64,000 bases of DNA from CBDAQA01 sp965247815 (GTDB taxonomy: Bacteria; Planctomycetota; Phycisphaerae; Tepidisphaerales; Tepidisphaeraceae): positions 277,667 to 341,666 of the forward strand of contig CBDFHW010000034.1 in the NCBI GenBank assembly GCA_965247815.1, given 5' to 3'. Both the position numbers and the translations under genes were made by a program. The notes under the pieces were generated by a model. That model saw nothing but the letters and a program-made list of their open reading frames with translations. It was not told the origin of the DNA and made no database searches. Positions 25,342-35,381 of the stretch are shown here, piece by piece. Position 1 is the stretch's first letter, and every line of letters starts with the position of its first letter.

Positions 25342-26592
25342 ATGACCCAGTCCATGATTGAATCCCTGGAATCAAGACGTCTTCTCAGCGGAAGCCTAAC
25401 GGGCGAGATCGCCGGTCGAACCCCCTCGAGGCTTGCCGCGCCGGGGCAGATGAATCATCTCTCGGTCAAATTGAACAATTCTGCGGCTCAGCCCAGCAGG
25501 GGTCCGGTCGAGGTCCGGCTCTACGCGTCGACCGATAATGTGGTCGGCCCCGACGATATCTTGCTGGCCTCGGTCACAAAGAAGGTTCGGCTCGGCGTGG
25601 GGAAGTCGAGTCGGTTGCCGCTGAAATTCGCGTCGCCCGCGGTCGCCTCCGACGGCGACTATTTCCTGCTCACGAAGGTCGATTCGCCCGCCGGCGATTC
25701 TTCAACAACGGCAACGGGCGCGCCGGTGAAGATCAATGCCGCGTTCAGTGATCTAGCGGTTTCGTTCGACGGTGTCCCGAACCAGCCGATCGAAATCGAC
25801 GGAGTTTCGACCGGCCGCCGGTTCGTGACGGTCCGCCTGCGGAACACGGGCAACGTCGCCGCGACCGGTGACGTTCAGGTCAATATCTATCTTTCAACAG
25901 ACGCGGTTCTCGACCCGACCGACCCGGTTCTGGCCGGAACTTCGACCCAGACTATTTTCGTGCGTGCGGGCAAGTCGCGTGTTGCCGACTTGAGCCTCTC
26001 GGTGCCGCCCGGCACGGCGGTGGGCGGATATTTTCTGTTCGCGGTGTTCACCCCGGCTACGTTTTCGGATCGCGACCCGGCTAACAATGTTAGCATGACG
26101 ACGCAGCGTGTCGCGGTGGTAAACCGCCTGCCGGACCCGCCGCGCAAGCCCGATCAGGTCACGGTGTATTACGACGGCCCCGATTTTTTCTACGACGGCG
26201 GGGACTTCGGTTACTACGACTACACCGACGTCTACGTGCCCGCGCCGGTGTACGTTCTGCCGGACGACGGCTACTACTATTACGGCAGCAACATGGGTCC
26301 CGCGGATCCGAGCGGCGTGTCCGACGATCCGTCCACCGACGCGTTTCCGATCAACGGCGGGAGCGGCGACGTCCCGTCGGACGGCGGTTCGGAGATCGTT
26401 CCACCGTCGCCGAGCCAACCCTCGGACCCAGTCGATGACCCGGGCAACATCGATCCGCCCGTTCAAGACGACGGCAACATCGAAGACACCTCCGGCGACT
26501 ATTCATGGTCCGGTGAGAGCTCATTGCCCGGCGACAGCTCATCGCCCGGCGACGGCGCGGATGTTCCCGGTTCGTATTTTGTTGCTTGGTAA
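25342..26592 (+). CDS. Surface protein with LEPR-type N-terminus and CARDB-like domains
   Basis: Begins with the short planctomycete export motif (MIESLESRRLLSG) seen at the start of large extracellular proteins. Two CARDB-like beta domains follow (HLSVKLNNSAAQPSRGPVEV and FVTVRLRNTGNVAATGDVQV, each ending in a FLL/FLF-type strand). The next segment, about residues 268-315, is extremely rich in Tyr, Asp and Gly (YYDGPDFFYDGGDFGYYDYT), and the C-terminus is Ser/Pro/Gly/Asp-rich with SPGD-like repeats. ATG 25342 is used; a GTG two codons upstream is also possible. Secreted adhesive or matrix protein is a guess from composition. Confidence 0.7.
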   Translation: MTQSMIESLESRRLLSGSLTGEIAGRTPSRLAAPGQMNHLSVKLNNSAAQPSRGPVEVRLYASTDNVVGPDDILLASVTKKVRLGVGKSSRLPLKFASPAVASDGDYFLLTKVDSPAGDSSTTATGAPVKINAAFSDLAVSFDGVPNQPIEIDGVSTGRRFVTVRLRNTGNVAATGDVQVNIYLSTDAVLDPTDPVLAGTSTQTIFVRAGKSRVADLSLSVPPGTAVGGYFLFAVFTPATFSDRDPANNVSMTTQRVAVVNRLPDPPRKPDQVTVYYDGPDFFYDGGDFGYYDYTDVYVPAPVYVLPDDGYYYYGSNMGPADPSGVSDDPSTDAFPINGGSGDVPSDGGSEIVPPSPSQPSDPVDDPGNIDPPVQDDGNIEDTSGDYSWSGESSLPGDSSSPGDGADVPGSYFVAW

Positions 26593-26662
26593 AAACCGGA
26601 CTTCTCACGGCGATCGTGACGCGCAGCGAGATTGTTGGCGACTTGGCGGACTTGGTTCGCGG

Positions 26663-28078
26663 TCATTTCGAGAATTTCATCATCTCCTGATAGAACGATT
26701 TGCTGGCGTAAAAATGGTCCCAGACATTGTGACCTTCGTGGGGGAAAACGGTGAGCTGGACGCGGTCGCCGAGCGTTGGTTTCAGCGCGTCATACATGCG
26801 ATGGGAACCGGCGGTGAACCCGCCGTCGTCGCTGCCGCAGACGATGTGAAGATTGCGAATGTTCTTCAGCAACTGTGGGGCAAGATCGGGTCGGATGTCG
26901 ACGGCCGAGATCGGCATCGCCGCGGCATACGTCTGCGGGGAATCTTCCAGCGTGAGCCAAGTCCCCTTCCCGCCCATCGACAACCCGGTGATGTAGATGC
27001 GGCTGCGATCGATGCGGGAATAGCGCTGACAAAGTTGCTCGACCATCGCGTTAACCGACTGGGCCGCGCCGGGTGTGTCCCACCGCCACGGCGGGGGGAG
27101 CTGCGGGCACAGGACGATCATCGGCATCCAGTCGCGGAGCGGAGCGTTGGATTCGATATGCCGAATCGGGCCGGTCTCTTCGGTCCCGTCGAGCGAGTAA
27201 CCCTGACGGTTGTTGCCGTGAAGAAATACGAGCATCGGTTTAGCGTCAGTGGTGACGGCAAAGTCTCGCGGCATCGACATCAGATATGAAAGGTCTTCAG
27301 AATCCCCATCCAGGTCGACGTGTGCCCCGCGGACGAATTTATGAATGCCAGGCTGCGTGGTGGGGGGTTCTGTCTTGAGCGACAGCTTCAGGTGCTCAAC
27401 TTTCAGGCTGGGGGGCGGCGGCGCTTCGCTGGGGAGACTGAAAACAGCGGGCGGGATCGGGCCCTGGAAAATGCCGTTCGGCATCGTCCAACCGATCGAA
27501 ATTCCACCGGGACCAGGCCCGCTCTTTAGAATCGCCTGAATAAAATATCGATGCCCGGCGATCAGCTTAACGCCCCGGCTGACTTGGGCCGTGTAGGCGC
27601 GGTAGTTGTGCAAGTCGGTCGCGGCGGGGGTCTCGGCAATGAACTTGCGGTTACCGGCCGTTTCGTCGCTGCTGAGAAACAGCATGCCGCTGTCCCGCGA
27701 GGCGATGTCGAACCAGTACGGCCCGGTCTTCGGCGCGGTAATGACGGCCGTCAGTGAGCACGCATATGCGTTCTTAAACCCGGGGGAGAATTCCATTTTC
27801 TCAATCAACCGGGTCTCGTCGGCCGCACGGCCGAGCGTGTCGCCTGCCAGGGTGTCGGTGGCCTGCGCGCCGGGGACGTTGCGCCAGATCTGGCACCGTA
27901 CGGGGTTGATGGTCGCGGGGTTGCTCGTCGCGAGCTTTGTTGTAGCAGGCTTGGTCGTCGTAGGCGTTGTCGTGGCCGATTCTGTCGCGACTGATGGTTT
28001 GGTTGCCGGCTCGGCCGCGAGATTGATCGCGACGCCGACCGCGATCATTGCTGTCAGGATGATGGGTTTAACGCGCAA
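26663..28078 (-). CDS. Secreted esterase with PA14-like domain and alpha/beta-hydrolase domain
   Basis: 471 residues. A signal peptide (MRVKPIILTAMIAVGVAINL) and a Thr/Ala/Pro-rich linker precede a PA14-like beta domain (KTGPYWFDIASRDSGMLFLS). The C-terminal alpha/beta-hydrolase has nucleophile motif GLSMGGKGTW (Ser), acid candidate CGSDDGGFTAG and base HEGHNVWDHFY. This resembles planctomycete poly- or carbohydrate esterases; the substrate is unknown. The start is a TTG at 28078, supported by an AAGGAG ribosome binding site. It is convergent with the CARDB protein. Confidence 0.8.
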   Translation of the reverse strand: MRVKPIILTAMIAVGVAINLAAEPATKPSVATESATTTPTTTKPATTKLATSNPATINPVRCQIWRNVPGAQATDTLAGDTLGRAADETRLIEKMEFSPGFKNAYACSLTAVITAPKTGPYWFDIASRDSGMLFLSSDETAGNRKFIAETPAATDLHNYRAYTAQVSRGVKLIAGHRYFIQAILKSGPGPGGISIGWTMPNGIFQGPIPPAVFSLPSEAPPPPSLKVEHLKLSLKTEPPTTQPGIHKFVRGAHVDLDGDSEDLSYLMSMPRDFAVTTDAKPMLVFLHGNNRQGYSLDGTEETGPIRHIESNAPLRDWMPMIVLCPQLPPPWRWDTPGAAQSVNAMVEQLCQRYSRIDRSRIYITGLSMGGKGTWLTLEDSPQTYAAAMPISAVDIRPDLAPQLLKNIRNLHIVCGSDDGGFTAGSHRMYDALKPTLGDRVQLTVFPHEGHNVWDHFYASKSFYQEMMKFSK

Positions 28079-28179
28079 CGCTGCTCCTTACTGATTGCAG
28101 TGGATCGTAGCTGCCTACGATAACTGTACCCACCAGACGCGGTGAGGTTGCGGGGAGAATCAGGTCCGACGAAGTCACA

Positions 28180-28410
28180 GCTCAGCGAACATCGCAGATG
28201 GAAATGCAGCACCTTCACCGGCGACCGGGCCCGCTCGCGGAGGGCCAGCATCGCCGGCGCGACTTCCTGCCCCGGGTTCGAGGCGTCGTCGACTATTACG
28301 TATTCGACCTGCGATTCGAGCCCGCATTTGTGGACCGACAGCAACAGCAACTGGATGCACGTCTCGGCCGACTTGCGCACGTTTCGCGCGAGCATGAAGA
28401 TCGAGAGCAT
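28180..28410 (-). pseudogene. 5' fragment of a family 2 glycosyltransferase
   Basis: From ATG 28410 about 70 residues have the GT-A start: LSIFMLARNVRKSAETCIQ and EYVIVDDASNPGQEV (VDDAS motif), then LRERARSPVKVLHFH. After that the similarity ends and the frame becomes low in meaning. No DxD or catalytic base follows. It lies directly downstream of the GDP-fucose synthase gene on the same strand, as a glycosyltransferase in a polysaccharide operon would. The truncation point is at the approach to the esterase gene. Confidence 0.65.
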
Positions 28411-28511
28411 GCGTGAAGCGTACCCCGGGACCGGTGGGAATTAAACGGTCAGACGGCGGCCGACGTGCATCGGAATGCGATCGCAGTTTCTCTTTTAAAC
28501 GAGACCAGATG

Positions 28512-29486
28512 CTACGTGGCGGCGAACTCGCGTTCGGTGACGTTGCCGTGCTGGGCCTCGAACCAGGCGATGGTCTTGCTCAGGCCCGCCTCGAGCGTGG
28601 TACCGGCCGTGAAACCGATCTCCTGCTTGGCCCGGCTCACGTCAAGGCAGCGCCGGGGCTGGCCGTCGGGTTTTGTCGGGTCCCAGACGATTTCCCCTTT
28701 GAAGTTGCTCAGCTTGGCGATCAATTCGGTCAGGTGCTTGATAGTGATTTCGCGACCGCTGCCCAGGTTCATCGGTTCGGGCGAATCGTATTTTTCCATC
28801 GCCGAGATGATGCCTTCGGCACAGTCTTCGACGTACAGAAATTCCCGGCTCGCCGACCCGGTCCCCCAGGCGGAGATTTGGGTCGCTCCCTTGTCACGGG
28901 CCTCGACGCACTTGCGGATCAGTGCCGGGATCACGTGGCTGCTGTGCGGGTGAAAGTTGTCGCGCGGGCCGTACAGGTTGACCGGCAACAGATAAATGCC
29001 GTTCAGCCCGTACTGCTGTCGATACGATTGGCACATCACCATCAGCGACTTTTTTGCGATGCCGTACGGGGCATTGGTCACCTCCGGGTAACCGATCCAC
29101 AGGTCCGATTCCTTGAACGGAACCGGTGTGAAATTCGGGTACGCGCAGATCGTCCCGACCTGCAGAAATTTCTTCAAACCGAACTGACGGGCACCCTCGA
29201 TCAGGTGCATGCCCATCGCCATGTTGGCGAAGAAGAACCGGCCCGGGTTGTCGCGATTAGCGCCGATCCCGCCGACTTCCGCCGCGAGGTGAAGCACGAC
29301 CGCGGGCTTGTGCGCCTGGTACAACCGGTCGACCTCGGCCTCGTGGGTCAGGTCGAAGTCCCGCTTGCGGAGCGAAACCAGGTTCGTGTACCCGAGCTTG
29401 GTCAATCGCTCGATGACGAAACTGCCCAGAAACCCGGCCCCGCCGGTGATGACGATCTTGTCGTTGTGCGAAATAGACGAATTCAT
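28512..29486 (-). CDS. fcl: GDP-L-fucose synthase
   Basis: A 324-residue epimerase-reductase that converts GDP-4-keto-6-deoxymannose to GDP-L-fucose using NADPH. VITGGAGFLGSFVIERL is the nucleotide-binding loop; LQVGTICAYPNF and APYGIAKKSLMVMCQSY contain the catalytic Cys/Thr and Tyr-Lys; LPVNLYGPRDNFHPHSSHVI and WGTGSASREFLYVEDCAEGI bind substrate. The gmd gene lies 117 bases upstream on the same strand and supplies its substrate, so the two likely form an operon for cell-surface polysaccharide. Confidence 0.95.
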   Translation of the reverse strand: MNSSISHNDKIVITGGAGFLGSFVIERLTKLGYTNLVSLRKRDFDLTHEAEVDRLYQAHKPAVVLHLAAEVGGIGANRDNPGRFFFANMAMGMHLIEGARQFGLKKFLQVGTICAYPNFTPVPFKESDLWIGYPEVTNAPYGIAKKSLMVMCQSYRQQYGLNGIYLLPVNLYGPRDNFHPHSSHVIPALIRKCVEARDKGATQISAWGTGSASREFLYVEDCAEGIISAMEKYDSPEPMNLGSGREITIKHLTELIAKLSNFKGEIVWDPTKPDGQPRRCLDVSRAKQEIGFTAGTTLEAGLSKTIAWFEAQHGNVTEREFAAT

Positions 29487-29603
29487 TGGTCAAGATCCGA
29501 AACCGGAGTAAGAAAATCAGCAATAAATGAACCTCCGAAATCCCTAAACCGGATCTACCGCAATTCGGATTTCTGGTTTCGGATTTCGAGCTTCGCGCCA
29601 CCG

Positions 29604-30626
29604 TCACCCGCTGTGGTCGGCGATCAGCTTCTCGCGCTTAGCGAGCTTCCAGTCGGCGTCGGTCATCATGGCCGCCAGCGCTTTGAAAGTCACCTTCGGC
29701 TTCCACTTCAGATCCCGCTCGGCCTTGCTCGGATCACCGAGAAGCAGATCTACTTCTGCGGGGCGGAAGTACCGCGGGTCGACTTCGACGTACTTTTTCC
29801 AGTCTAACGCGAGGTGGCCGAACACCTCGTCCAGGAACTCGCGGACGCTGTGCGTTTCGTTGGTGGCCACGACGTAGTCGTCGGCCTTGTCCTGTTGGAG
29901 CATCAACCACATCGCCTCGACGTAGTCGCCGGCAAAGCCCCAGTCGCGCTTGGCGTCGAGGTTGCCGAGGAACAGCTGCTTTTGAAGGCCTTCCTTGATG
30001 CGGGTCGCCGCCCGGGTGATTTTCCGGGTAACAAACGTTTCGCCCCGGCGGGGGGATTCGTGGTTGAACAGGATGCCGTTTACCGCGTACATGCCATAGC
30101 TTTCGCGGTAGTTTACGGTCTGCCAGAAGCTGTAGACCTTCGCGCAGGCGTAAGGGCTGCGGGGGTGGAACGGGGTGGTTTCGGTCTGGGGGGTCTCGCG
30201 TACCTTGCCGTACATTTCACTGCTCGACGCCTGGTAGAACCGGGTCGGCAAATGTGTGTCGCGGATCGCTTCCAGCAGGTTGATCGTTCCCAGCGCGTCG
30301 GAGGCGACGGTGTAAATCGGCTGGTCGAAACTCACGCGCACGTGTGACTGGGCGCCCAGGTTGTACACCTCGTCCGGCTGCACGCGGGTCAGGATCTCGC
30401 GAAGACCCATCCCATCTACGAGGTCGCCGTAATGCAGCGTGACGCGGGCTTCGGGGTCGTGCGGGTCGCGGTACAGGTGCTCGATTCGGTCTGTATTGAA
30501 AGAACTGCTCCGACGGATGATGCCGTGGACGTTGTAGCCTTTGCCCAACAACAGTTCAGCCAGATACGAGCCGTCTTGGCCCGTGATGCCTGTGATCAAC
30601 GCTTTTTTTCGGGACGATTCTTGCAT
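29604..30626 (-). CDS. gmd: GDP-mannose 4,6-dehydratase
   Basis: Catalyses GDP-mannose to GDP-4-keto-6-deoxymannose, the first step to GDP-fucose and related deoxysugars. 340 residues with ALITGITGQDGSYLAELLL, SSSEMYGKVRET and the Tyr-Lys pair in SPYACAKVYSFWQTV, then NGILFNHESPRRGETFVTRK and RAATRIKEG as in all Gmd proteins. The start is set at ATG 30626 (MQESSRKKALITG); the frame extends upstream to a GTG at 30659. Operon partner of fcl. Confidence 0.96.
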   Translation of the reverse strand: MQESSRKKALITGITGQDGSYLAELLLGKGYNVHGIIRRSSSFNTDRIEHLYRDPHDPEARVTLHYGDLVDGMGLREILTRVQPDEVYNLGAQSHVRVSFDQPIYTVASDALGTINLLEAIRDTHLPTRFYQASSSEMYGKVRETPQTETTPFHPRSPYACAKVYSFWQTVNYRESYGMYAVNGILFNHESPRRGETFVTRKITRAATRIKEGLQKQLFLGNLDAKRDWGFAGDYVEAMWLMLQQDKADDYVVATNETHSVREFLDEVFGHLALDWKKYVEVDPRYFRPAEVDLLLGDPSKAERDLKWKPKVTFKALAAMMTDADWKLAKREKLIADHSG

Positions 30627-30905
30627 GCCTAATTTCCGGAAACAGAGTCTGGAGTTCACCCAACGACAATATCGGCTCTGCTGCCCGGCAGATTAACTCC
30701 CGGCAGGATCGCTCGCAAACCGGTCTGAACTATACCACCTGAACCCGCGTCTGGTCGTAAATCCGCAGCTTTGTCACCGGCACCATTGCAGTCGCTATAA
30801 GTTTACGGCTTTCCAACCCGCGCCGGGGTTGTTACATACCCCTTTGGACGTTTCCGAACGCATTCTCTTCGGAATTATCGGACCTGGCTCTTGAGGAGAT
30901 TGGAC

Positions 30906-33900
30906 ATGATTTCGGACAACCCCAACAGTGATTCGGGTTCGATCCCGCCGGCCGCAGGCGAACCGCCTCTGGTCGCAGGAACCGGCACCGGTCCAGCCGC
31001 CGCGAGCCCGAAGCCGCCCCGCCGTAAGCGGGGGTGGATTCTCAAACTGATCCTGCTGCTGATCGTGTTGGTGGTCCTACTGATTGCGCTCGCGCCGACC
31101 ATTCTCAGCACCAGCCCCGTAGTCTCGATGATCCTGGGTCGGGTCAATCAACAACTGAACGGCAAGATCACCGTCGAATCGCTGTCGCTCGGCTGGCTAA
31201 GCGGTGTCGACATCAAAGGCGTCCGCGTCTTCGACGACCAAATCGCGCAGATCGCCGAGCTGAAACACGTCGCCATTCCGCTCCCGCTCTGGAAAGCGGC
31301 CTTTGGAAATTATGCCTTGGGGAACGTGGTCATCGAGGGGCTCAATTTCGACGCCCGCATCGACGCCGACGGCCGGTCTAATTTCCAGAAGCTGGGGAAG
31401 TCGACGCCGCCACAATCCGGCCCGCCGACACCGGTGCCTGCTTCCAAAAGTCCGCCGGTCGCGTCCGCTGATGCGAAGCCTTCGAAAGTGCCGAACGTGT
31501 CCGGCGACATCAAGATCACCGACTGCCGCGGGACCGTTTCGCAAGCCGGCAGACCCACGCTCTATCTGACGAAGCTCGACGGGGAAGTGAAGATCCCCGA
31601 CATCAATCAACCGATCACCGACACGCTCGCGTTAGTATTCAAAGTTGGTGATCAGCCCGAGGGAACCATCAACCTGAACGGCACGGCATCGGCGATCAAG
31701 TCAAACCATGTCGCACTCGACACGGCCGAGATTCACCAGTCGCTGGACGTGTCGAACCTGTCGCTCGCGGCGGCCAAGCCGTTCCTATCACCCGACAAAA
31801 TCGAAACGCTGGAAGGCATCCTCGCCGCTCATGCGGCCGTGGACGTAACAGCCGGGCAGACGGCCGTGCTCGACGTGCTGCTGACCGGAAAGCAGAAAAT
31901 CAGCGTCGGCGGGAAAGCGCTTAAGGGTAACACGTTCAGCACGAACGCCTTCACTGCGGCAATTCCAAAACTGACAGGTCAGTTCCCCGACGGCCTGGGC
32001 AAATGGCAGTCCGGTCAGATCAAAGTCGGCGGCGAGACCGGAAGCACACCGATCCTGCTGCAAATTGATCAGGGCCAGCTGACCGTGTTGATCGACACCA
32101 AGGCCGCCGCGCTGCTCAATCTGCAGCAGAACAAAAAGCCCGGTTCGGCGGGCAATCTCACGCTCGCCGATCATCTCGACATCGGAGCGCTCGCGCGACA
32201 GTTGCCTGGTCTGTTCAATGTGAGCAAAGGGGTCAAGGTCACCGGCGGCACGCTCGCTCAGAATGTGAAGGCCGAGTGGACCGCCGACAAGGCAACGCTG
32301 TCGGCCACCACCGACGTATCGGAAGTGAAAGGGGAACGCACGACCACCGCGACCACCGGCACGCCTGCGGCGGCAACGCCGATCAGCCTCGCGCCAATTC
32401 ACCTCGCGATCGAAGGCGCCGACCTGGGCGGGGAGACCGCCTTGCCTGACCTTCACGACCTCAAGCTCGCGCTGCAGAGCAAGTTCGCCACCGCAGATTT
32501 CAACGGCACCACGCTCGCGGCTTTGAGTGGAAAATTCCATGCCGACCTGAAGGTGTTGCAGGACGAGATCGGTCAGCTGATCGACCTGAGCAACCTTGCC
32601 ATGAACGGAACACTGGACGCCGACCTGTCCGAAACCGGACAGCTCAATGCCGCGCCTTACAAGAGTAAGCTGGGGATGAACCTGACCGGCAAAAACCTGC
32701 GGGTCGGGAAGAACGTCAACTTCCAGGCGTTGCAGGTCGCGCTCACGGGCGACCTGCAGGGCAGTGAAAAAGCGTTGCTGGAATCGATCCAGAACTTCTT
32801 GATCACGGTCAAGACCGGTGACGGCACCGCCGCCCCGGCGGATGCGCTAATCGTCTCGGCAAACGCCGTTTTATCGCCGTCGTCCAAGTCCCTGTTGGAA
32901 TATGTCACAACGGCCCACGCGCAGATCGACGTGCCGTCGGTGCAGCAGACGATGAAGCTCGTCGACAGCCTGTCCCCGCCCGTCGAGCCCGCACCTGTAC
33001 CCGCGGCAGCCGACGCGAAGAATGCGACCCCGCCGGTCCCGCCGAAGCAATGGGATGCCGGGTCGGCAACGATCGTGCTGGATCTCTCGCACGCCGGCAG
33101 CGACCTCAAAAATGTGCTCGACGTTTCTGCCAAGGGACTCGCATTTCACCGTGGTGACGTCTCGTACCAGTTCAAACCGATCACGGTAAAACTCGGTGCG
33201 ACAGTCACCGAAACCACCGGCGAAAAGTTGATGGACCAGATCGCCAAGCTGCAGGTGACCGACCTTACAGGCGATCTGGGCATCGCGACGCTGAGCATGC
33301 CGACGCCGATCACCGTCACCGACCTGGCCACCAGCCCGCAGGCCAACGGCGGGGTGAAGATGGTCGGGTCCGTCGCCGACCTGTCGACGTTCTTATGCGC
33401 CTGGCAGGGCAAAAAGCCCGATGCGCTGCCGTACCGCGGGGACTACACGCTGACAGAAAATGTGGTGTCTAAATCCGGCACGATCGGCCTGCAGGGCGGG
33501 ATCGATATCGCCAAGCTGCAAGCCTACAACGGCAATGCCGTGACGTTTTCCGAAGACCTGTTCTCGATCGCCAACGACGTGTCGTACATGAAAACCGCCG
33601 ACGACTCGGCAGTGCAGATCACGAACCTGTCGGCGACCATGAAGAGCAGCGGGGCGATGAGCCTCGCGCTCGCCAACGGCAGCGTGCAGAAACTCGCCAC
33701 CGACCGCGTCCTGCAACTACAGCCGAAGTTAAGCTACGACCTGGCGAAATTGTGGCCAGTCATTCAGCCCATGATGGGCGACAGCTATAAGACGATGAAA
33801 ATCACCGGCGCGTACCAGAAGCAGTTCAACGTCACCGGCAAATACCCCGCCAACGAGCCAATGACGACCGCGATCAAGACCGTCAAAGCCGACGGCGATC

Positions 33901-34883
33901 TGGCCGTCGATTCACTGGATTACAACGGGCTGAGTGTCAGGAACTTTATCCTGCCGGTCACACTCGCCGACGGGAAGCTGGTCACGGTTTATACCGACAA
34001 ACCCGCCGGTCAGAACACCGCCCCCGCGGCCGTCGCCAACGACGGCGCGCTCGACGTCAGCAACCTGACAATCGACATGACCCAAGACCCGCCGCGACTG
34101 AACATTCCCGCGAATAAGACAGTGCTTTCGAAGGTGACGATCAACCCGCTGTTCGCCGACACCTTCCTGAAGAACATCGTTAACAACCCCCTATTCACGA
34201 CGCCCAACGCGGCCACCGGATTGGTCGATCTGGTCATCACCGACTGCACCGAGTTGCCGCTCGGAAAACTGCTGAACGAAGCCGTGCCGGAGAACACCGG
34301 CAAAATCGATCTGCTCGTGTCGATCACCAAGCTGAACATCAGCATCGGTTCCCCCGACCTGGCGAAGTACCTCGGCAACGGCAGCTTCGAAGCCAACGTC
34401 AACAACGGCGCCGTCAGTGTGGCGAAAGGCATTACGACCCAGCACATCAATTTCGTCACCGGGTCTTACACGCTGTCGTTTAACGGCAGCGTTCGACTGA
34501 AGGACAAGGCGTTCATCCCGATGACGCTCGGGTTCCCGCTGAAGACGGTTGCGACCAAGACCGGCTTGGCCAAGGACGAGCGGATCGCGGCGATGCTGCC
34601 CGAAGAACTGTCCGTTCCGGTCGAGGGGACCGTGAGCAAACCGCGTTACCGGTTCGACCAGACCGTCGGAAAAGCGATCACCGACGCCACCGGCAAGGCG
34701 ATCACCGGCGGACTGCTGGGCGGGAACAAAAACGGCGACGGCAAAGGCAATTCGAATCCGCTCGGCGGGCTGTTCGACAAGATCACGAACAAGAAAAACG
34801 ACAAGCCGGCCGACCCGAATCAAAACACGCCGCAGAAGCAAGGCGGTCAGAAGAAGAAAAAGAACCCGGCGAACAATCAATGA
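30906..34883 (+). CDS. AsmA-like giant envelope protein
   Basis: 1325 residues. A Pro/Ala/Arg-rich cytoplasmic head, one membrane anchor (GWILKLILLLIVLVVLLIAL, about residues 42-61) and a long periplasmic beta-rich body: VNQQLNGKITVESLSLGWLS is the AsmA/TamB N-terminal element, and EFTFVxG-like strand repeats continue throughout. The C-terminal AsmA-like region (GKIDLLVSITKLNISIG, then VEGTVSKPRYRF) is followed by a Lys/Asn-rich tail. Proteins of this class span the periplasm and carry phospholipids to the outer membrane. The start at ATG 30906 has GAGGAG seven bases upstream. It overlaps the GNAT gene by four bases. Confidence 0.83.
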   Translation: MISDNPNSDSGSIPPAAGEPPLVAGTGTGPAAASPKPPRRKRGWILKLILLLIVLVVLLIALAPTILSTSPVVSMILGRVNQQLNGKITVESLSLGWLSGVDIKGVRVFDDQIAQIAELKHVAIPLPLWKAAFGNYALGNVVIEGLNFDARIDADGRSNFQKLGKSTPPQSGPPTPVPASKSPPVASADAKPSKVPNVSGDIKITDCRGTVSQAGRPTLYLTKLDGEVKIPDINQPITDTLALVFKVGDQPEGTINLNGTASAIKSNHVALDTAEIHQSLDVSNLSLAAAKPFLSPDKIETLEGILAAHAAVDVTAGQTAVLDVLLTGKQKISVGGKALKGNTFSTNAFTAAIPKLTGQFPDGLGKWQSGQIKVGGETGSTPILLQIDQGQLTVLIDTKAAALLNLQQNKKPGSAGNLTLADHLDIGALARQLPGLFNVSKGVKVTGGTLAQNVKAEWTADKATLSATTDVSEVKGERTTTATTGTPAAATPISLAPIHLAIEGADLGGETALPDLHDLKLALQSKFATADFNGTTLAALSGKFHADLKVLQDEIGQLIDLSNLAMNGTLDADLSETGQLNAAPYKSKLGMNLTGKNLRVGKNVNFQALQVALTGDLQGSEKALLESIQNFLITVKTGDGTAAPADALIVSANAVLSPSSKSLLEYVTTAHAQIDVPSVQQTMKLVDSLSPPVEPAPVPAAADAKNATPPVPPKQWDAGSATIVLDLSHAGSDLKNVLDVSAKGLAFHRGDVSYQFKPITVKLGATVTETTGEKLMDQIAKLQVTDLTGDLGIATLSMPTPITVTDLATSPQANGGVKMVGSVADLSTFLCAWQGKKPDALPYRGDYTLTENVVSKSGTIGLQGGIDIAKLQAYNGNAVTFSEDLFSIANDVSYMKTADDSAVQITNLSATMKSSGAMSLALANGSVQKLATDRVLQLQPKLSYDLAKLWPVIQPMMGDSYKTMKITGAYQKQFNVTGKYPANEPMTTAIKTVKADGDLAVDSLDYNGLSVRNFILPVTLADGKLVTVYTDKPAGQNTAPAAVANDGALDVSNLTIDMTQDPPRLNIPANKTVLSKVTINPLFADTFLKNIVNNPLFTTPNAATGLVDLVITDCTELPLGKLLNEAVPENTGKIDLLVSITKLNISIGSPDLAKYLGNGSFEANVNNGAVSVAKGITTQHINFVTGSYTLSFNGSVRLKDKAFIPMTLGFPLKTVATKTGLAKDERIAAMLPEELSVPVEGTVSKPRYRFDQTVGKAITDATGKAITGGLLGGNKNGDGKGNSNPLGGLFDKITNKKNDKPADPNQNTPQKQGGQKKKKNPANNQ

Positions 34884-35368
34884 ATTTGATCGCGTTGAAC
34901 GACCAGACTGACCACGGAAAAATTCCCGACGGTGTCACCGTGCGTCGCGCGACCGGTGCCGAGATGGTCGACCTTCGTCACGCGGTGCTGCGGCAGGGGT
35001 TGCCCCGCACGGACGCGATCTTCTCGGCCGACTGCGTGTCGAGCAGCGGCCACTTTGGCGCGTTCCTTGACGGCGAAACCCTCTGTTGCGCGACCTTCCA
35101 CCTCAACCACTGGGAAGACGCAGCCGCTTTCCAACTACGCGGAATGGCAACCCACCCGGCGTACCGCGGCCGCGGGCTGGGCGCGGCAGTCTTGACGCTG
35201 GCCGAGCGGACGATGACGGCCGAGCAGAACGTGCTGCAACTCTGGTGCAACGCGCGTGAGCCGGCCGTCCCGTTCTATCAGAGCATGGGCTGGAAAGTCG
35301 TTTCCGAACGGTTCGAAATCCCCACCGCGGGGCCGCATTACAAGATGGCCAAACGGGTCGGCGGGTGA
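34880..35368 (+). CDS. GNAT-family N-acetyltransferase
   Basis: 162 residues with the acetyl-CoA motif QLRGMATHPAYRGRGLGAAV (motif A, RGRGLG) and the C-terminal AREPAVPFYQSMGWKVVSERF. This is a generic GNAT protein similar to the ElaA/YjcF-type. Substrate unknown. Its ATG overlaps the AsmA-like gene stop (ATGA), so the two genes are translationally coupled. Confidence 0.9.
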   Translation: MNLIALNDQTDHGKIPDGVTVRRATGAEMVDLRHAVLRQGLPRTDAIFSADCVSSSGHFGAFLDGETLCCATFHLNHWEDAAAFQLRGMATHPAYRGRGLGAAVLTLAERTMTAEQNVLQLWCNAREPAVPFYQSMGWKVVSERFEIPTAGPHYKMAKRVGG

Positions 35369-35381
35369 TGTAAAATACTGG

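Noticed and set aside
28413..29807. 464-aa plus-strand open frame
   Set aside because: Antisense of fcl and of the end of gmd, which have full family motifs.
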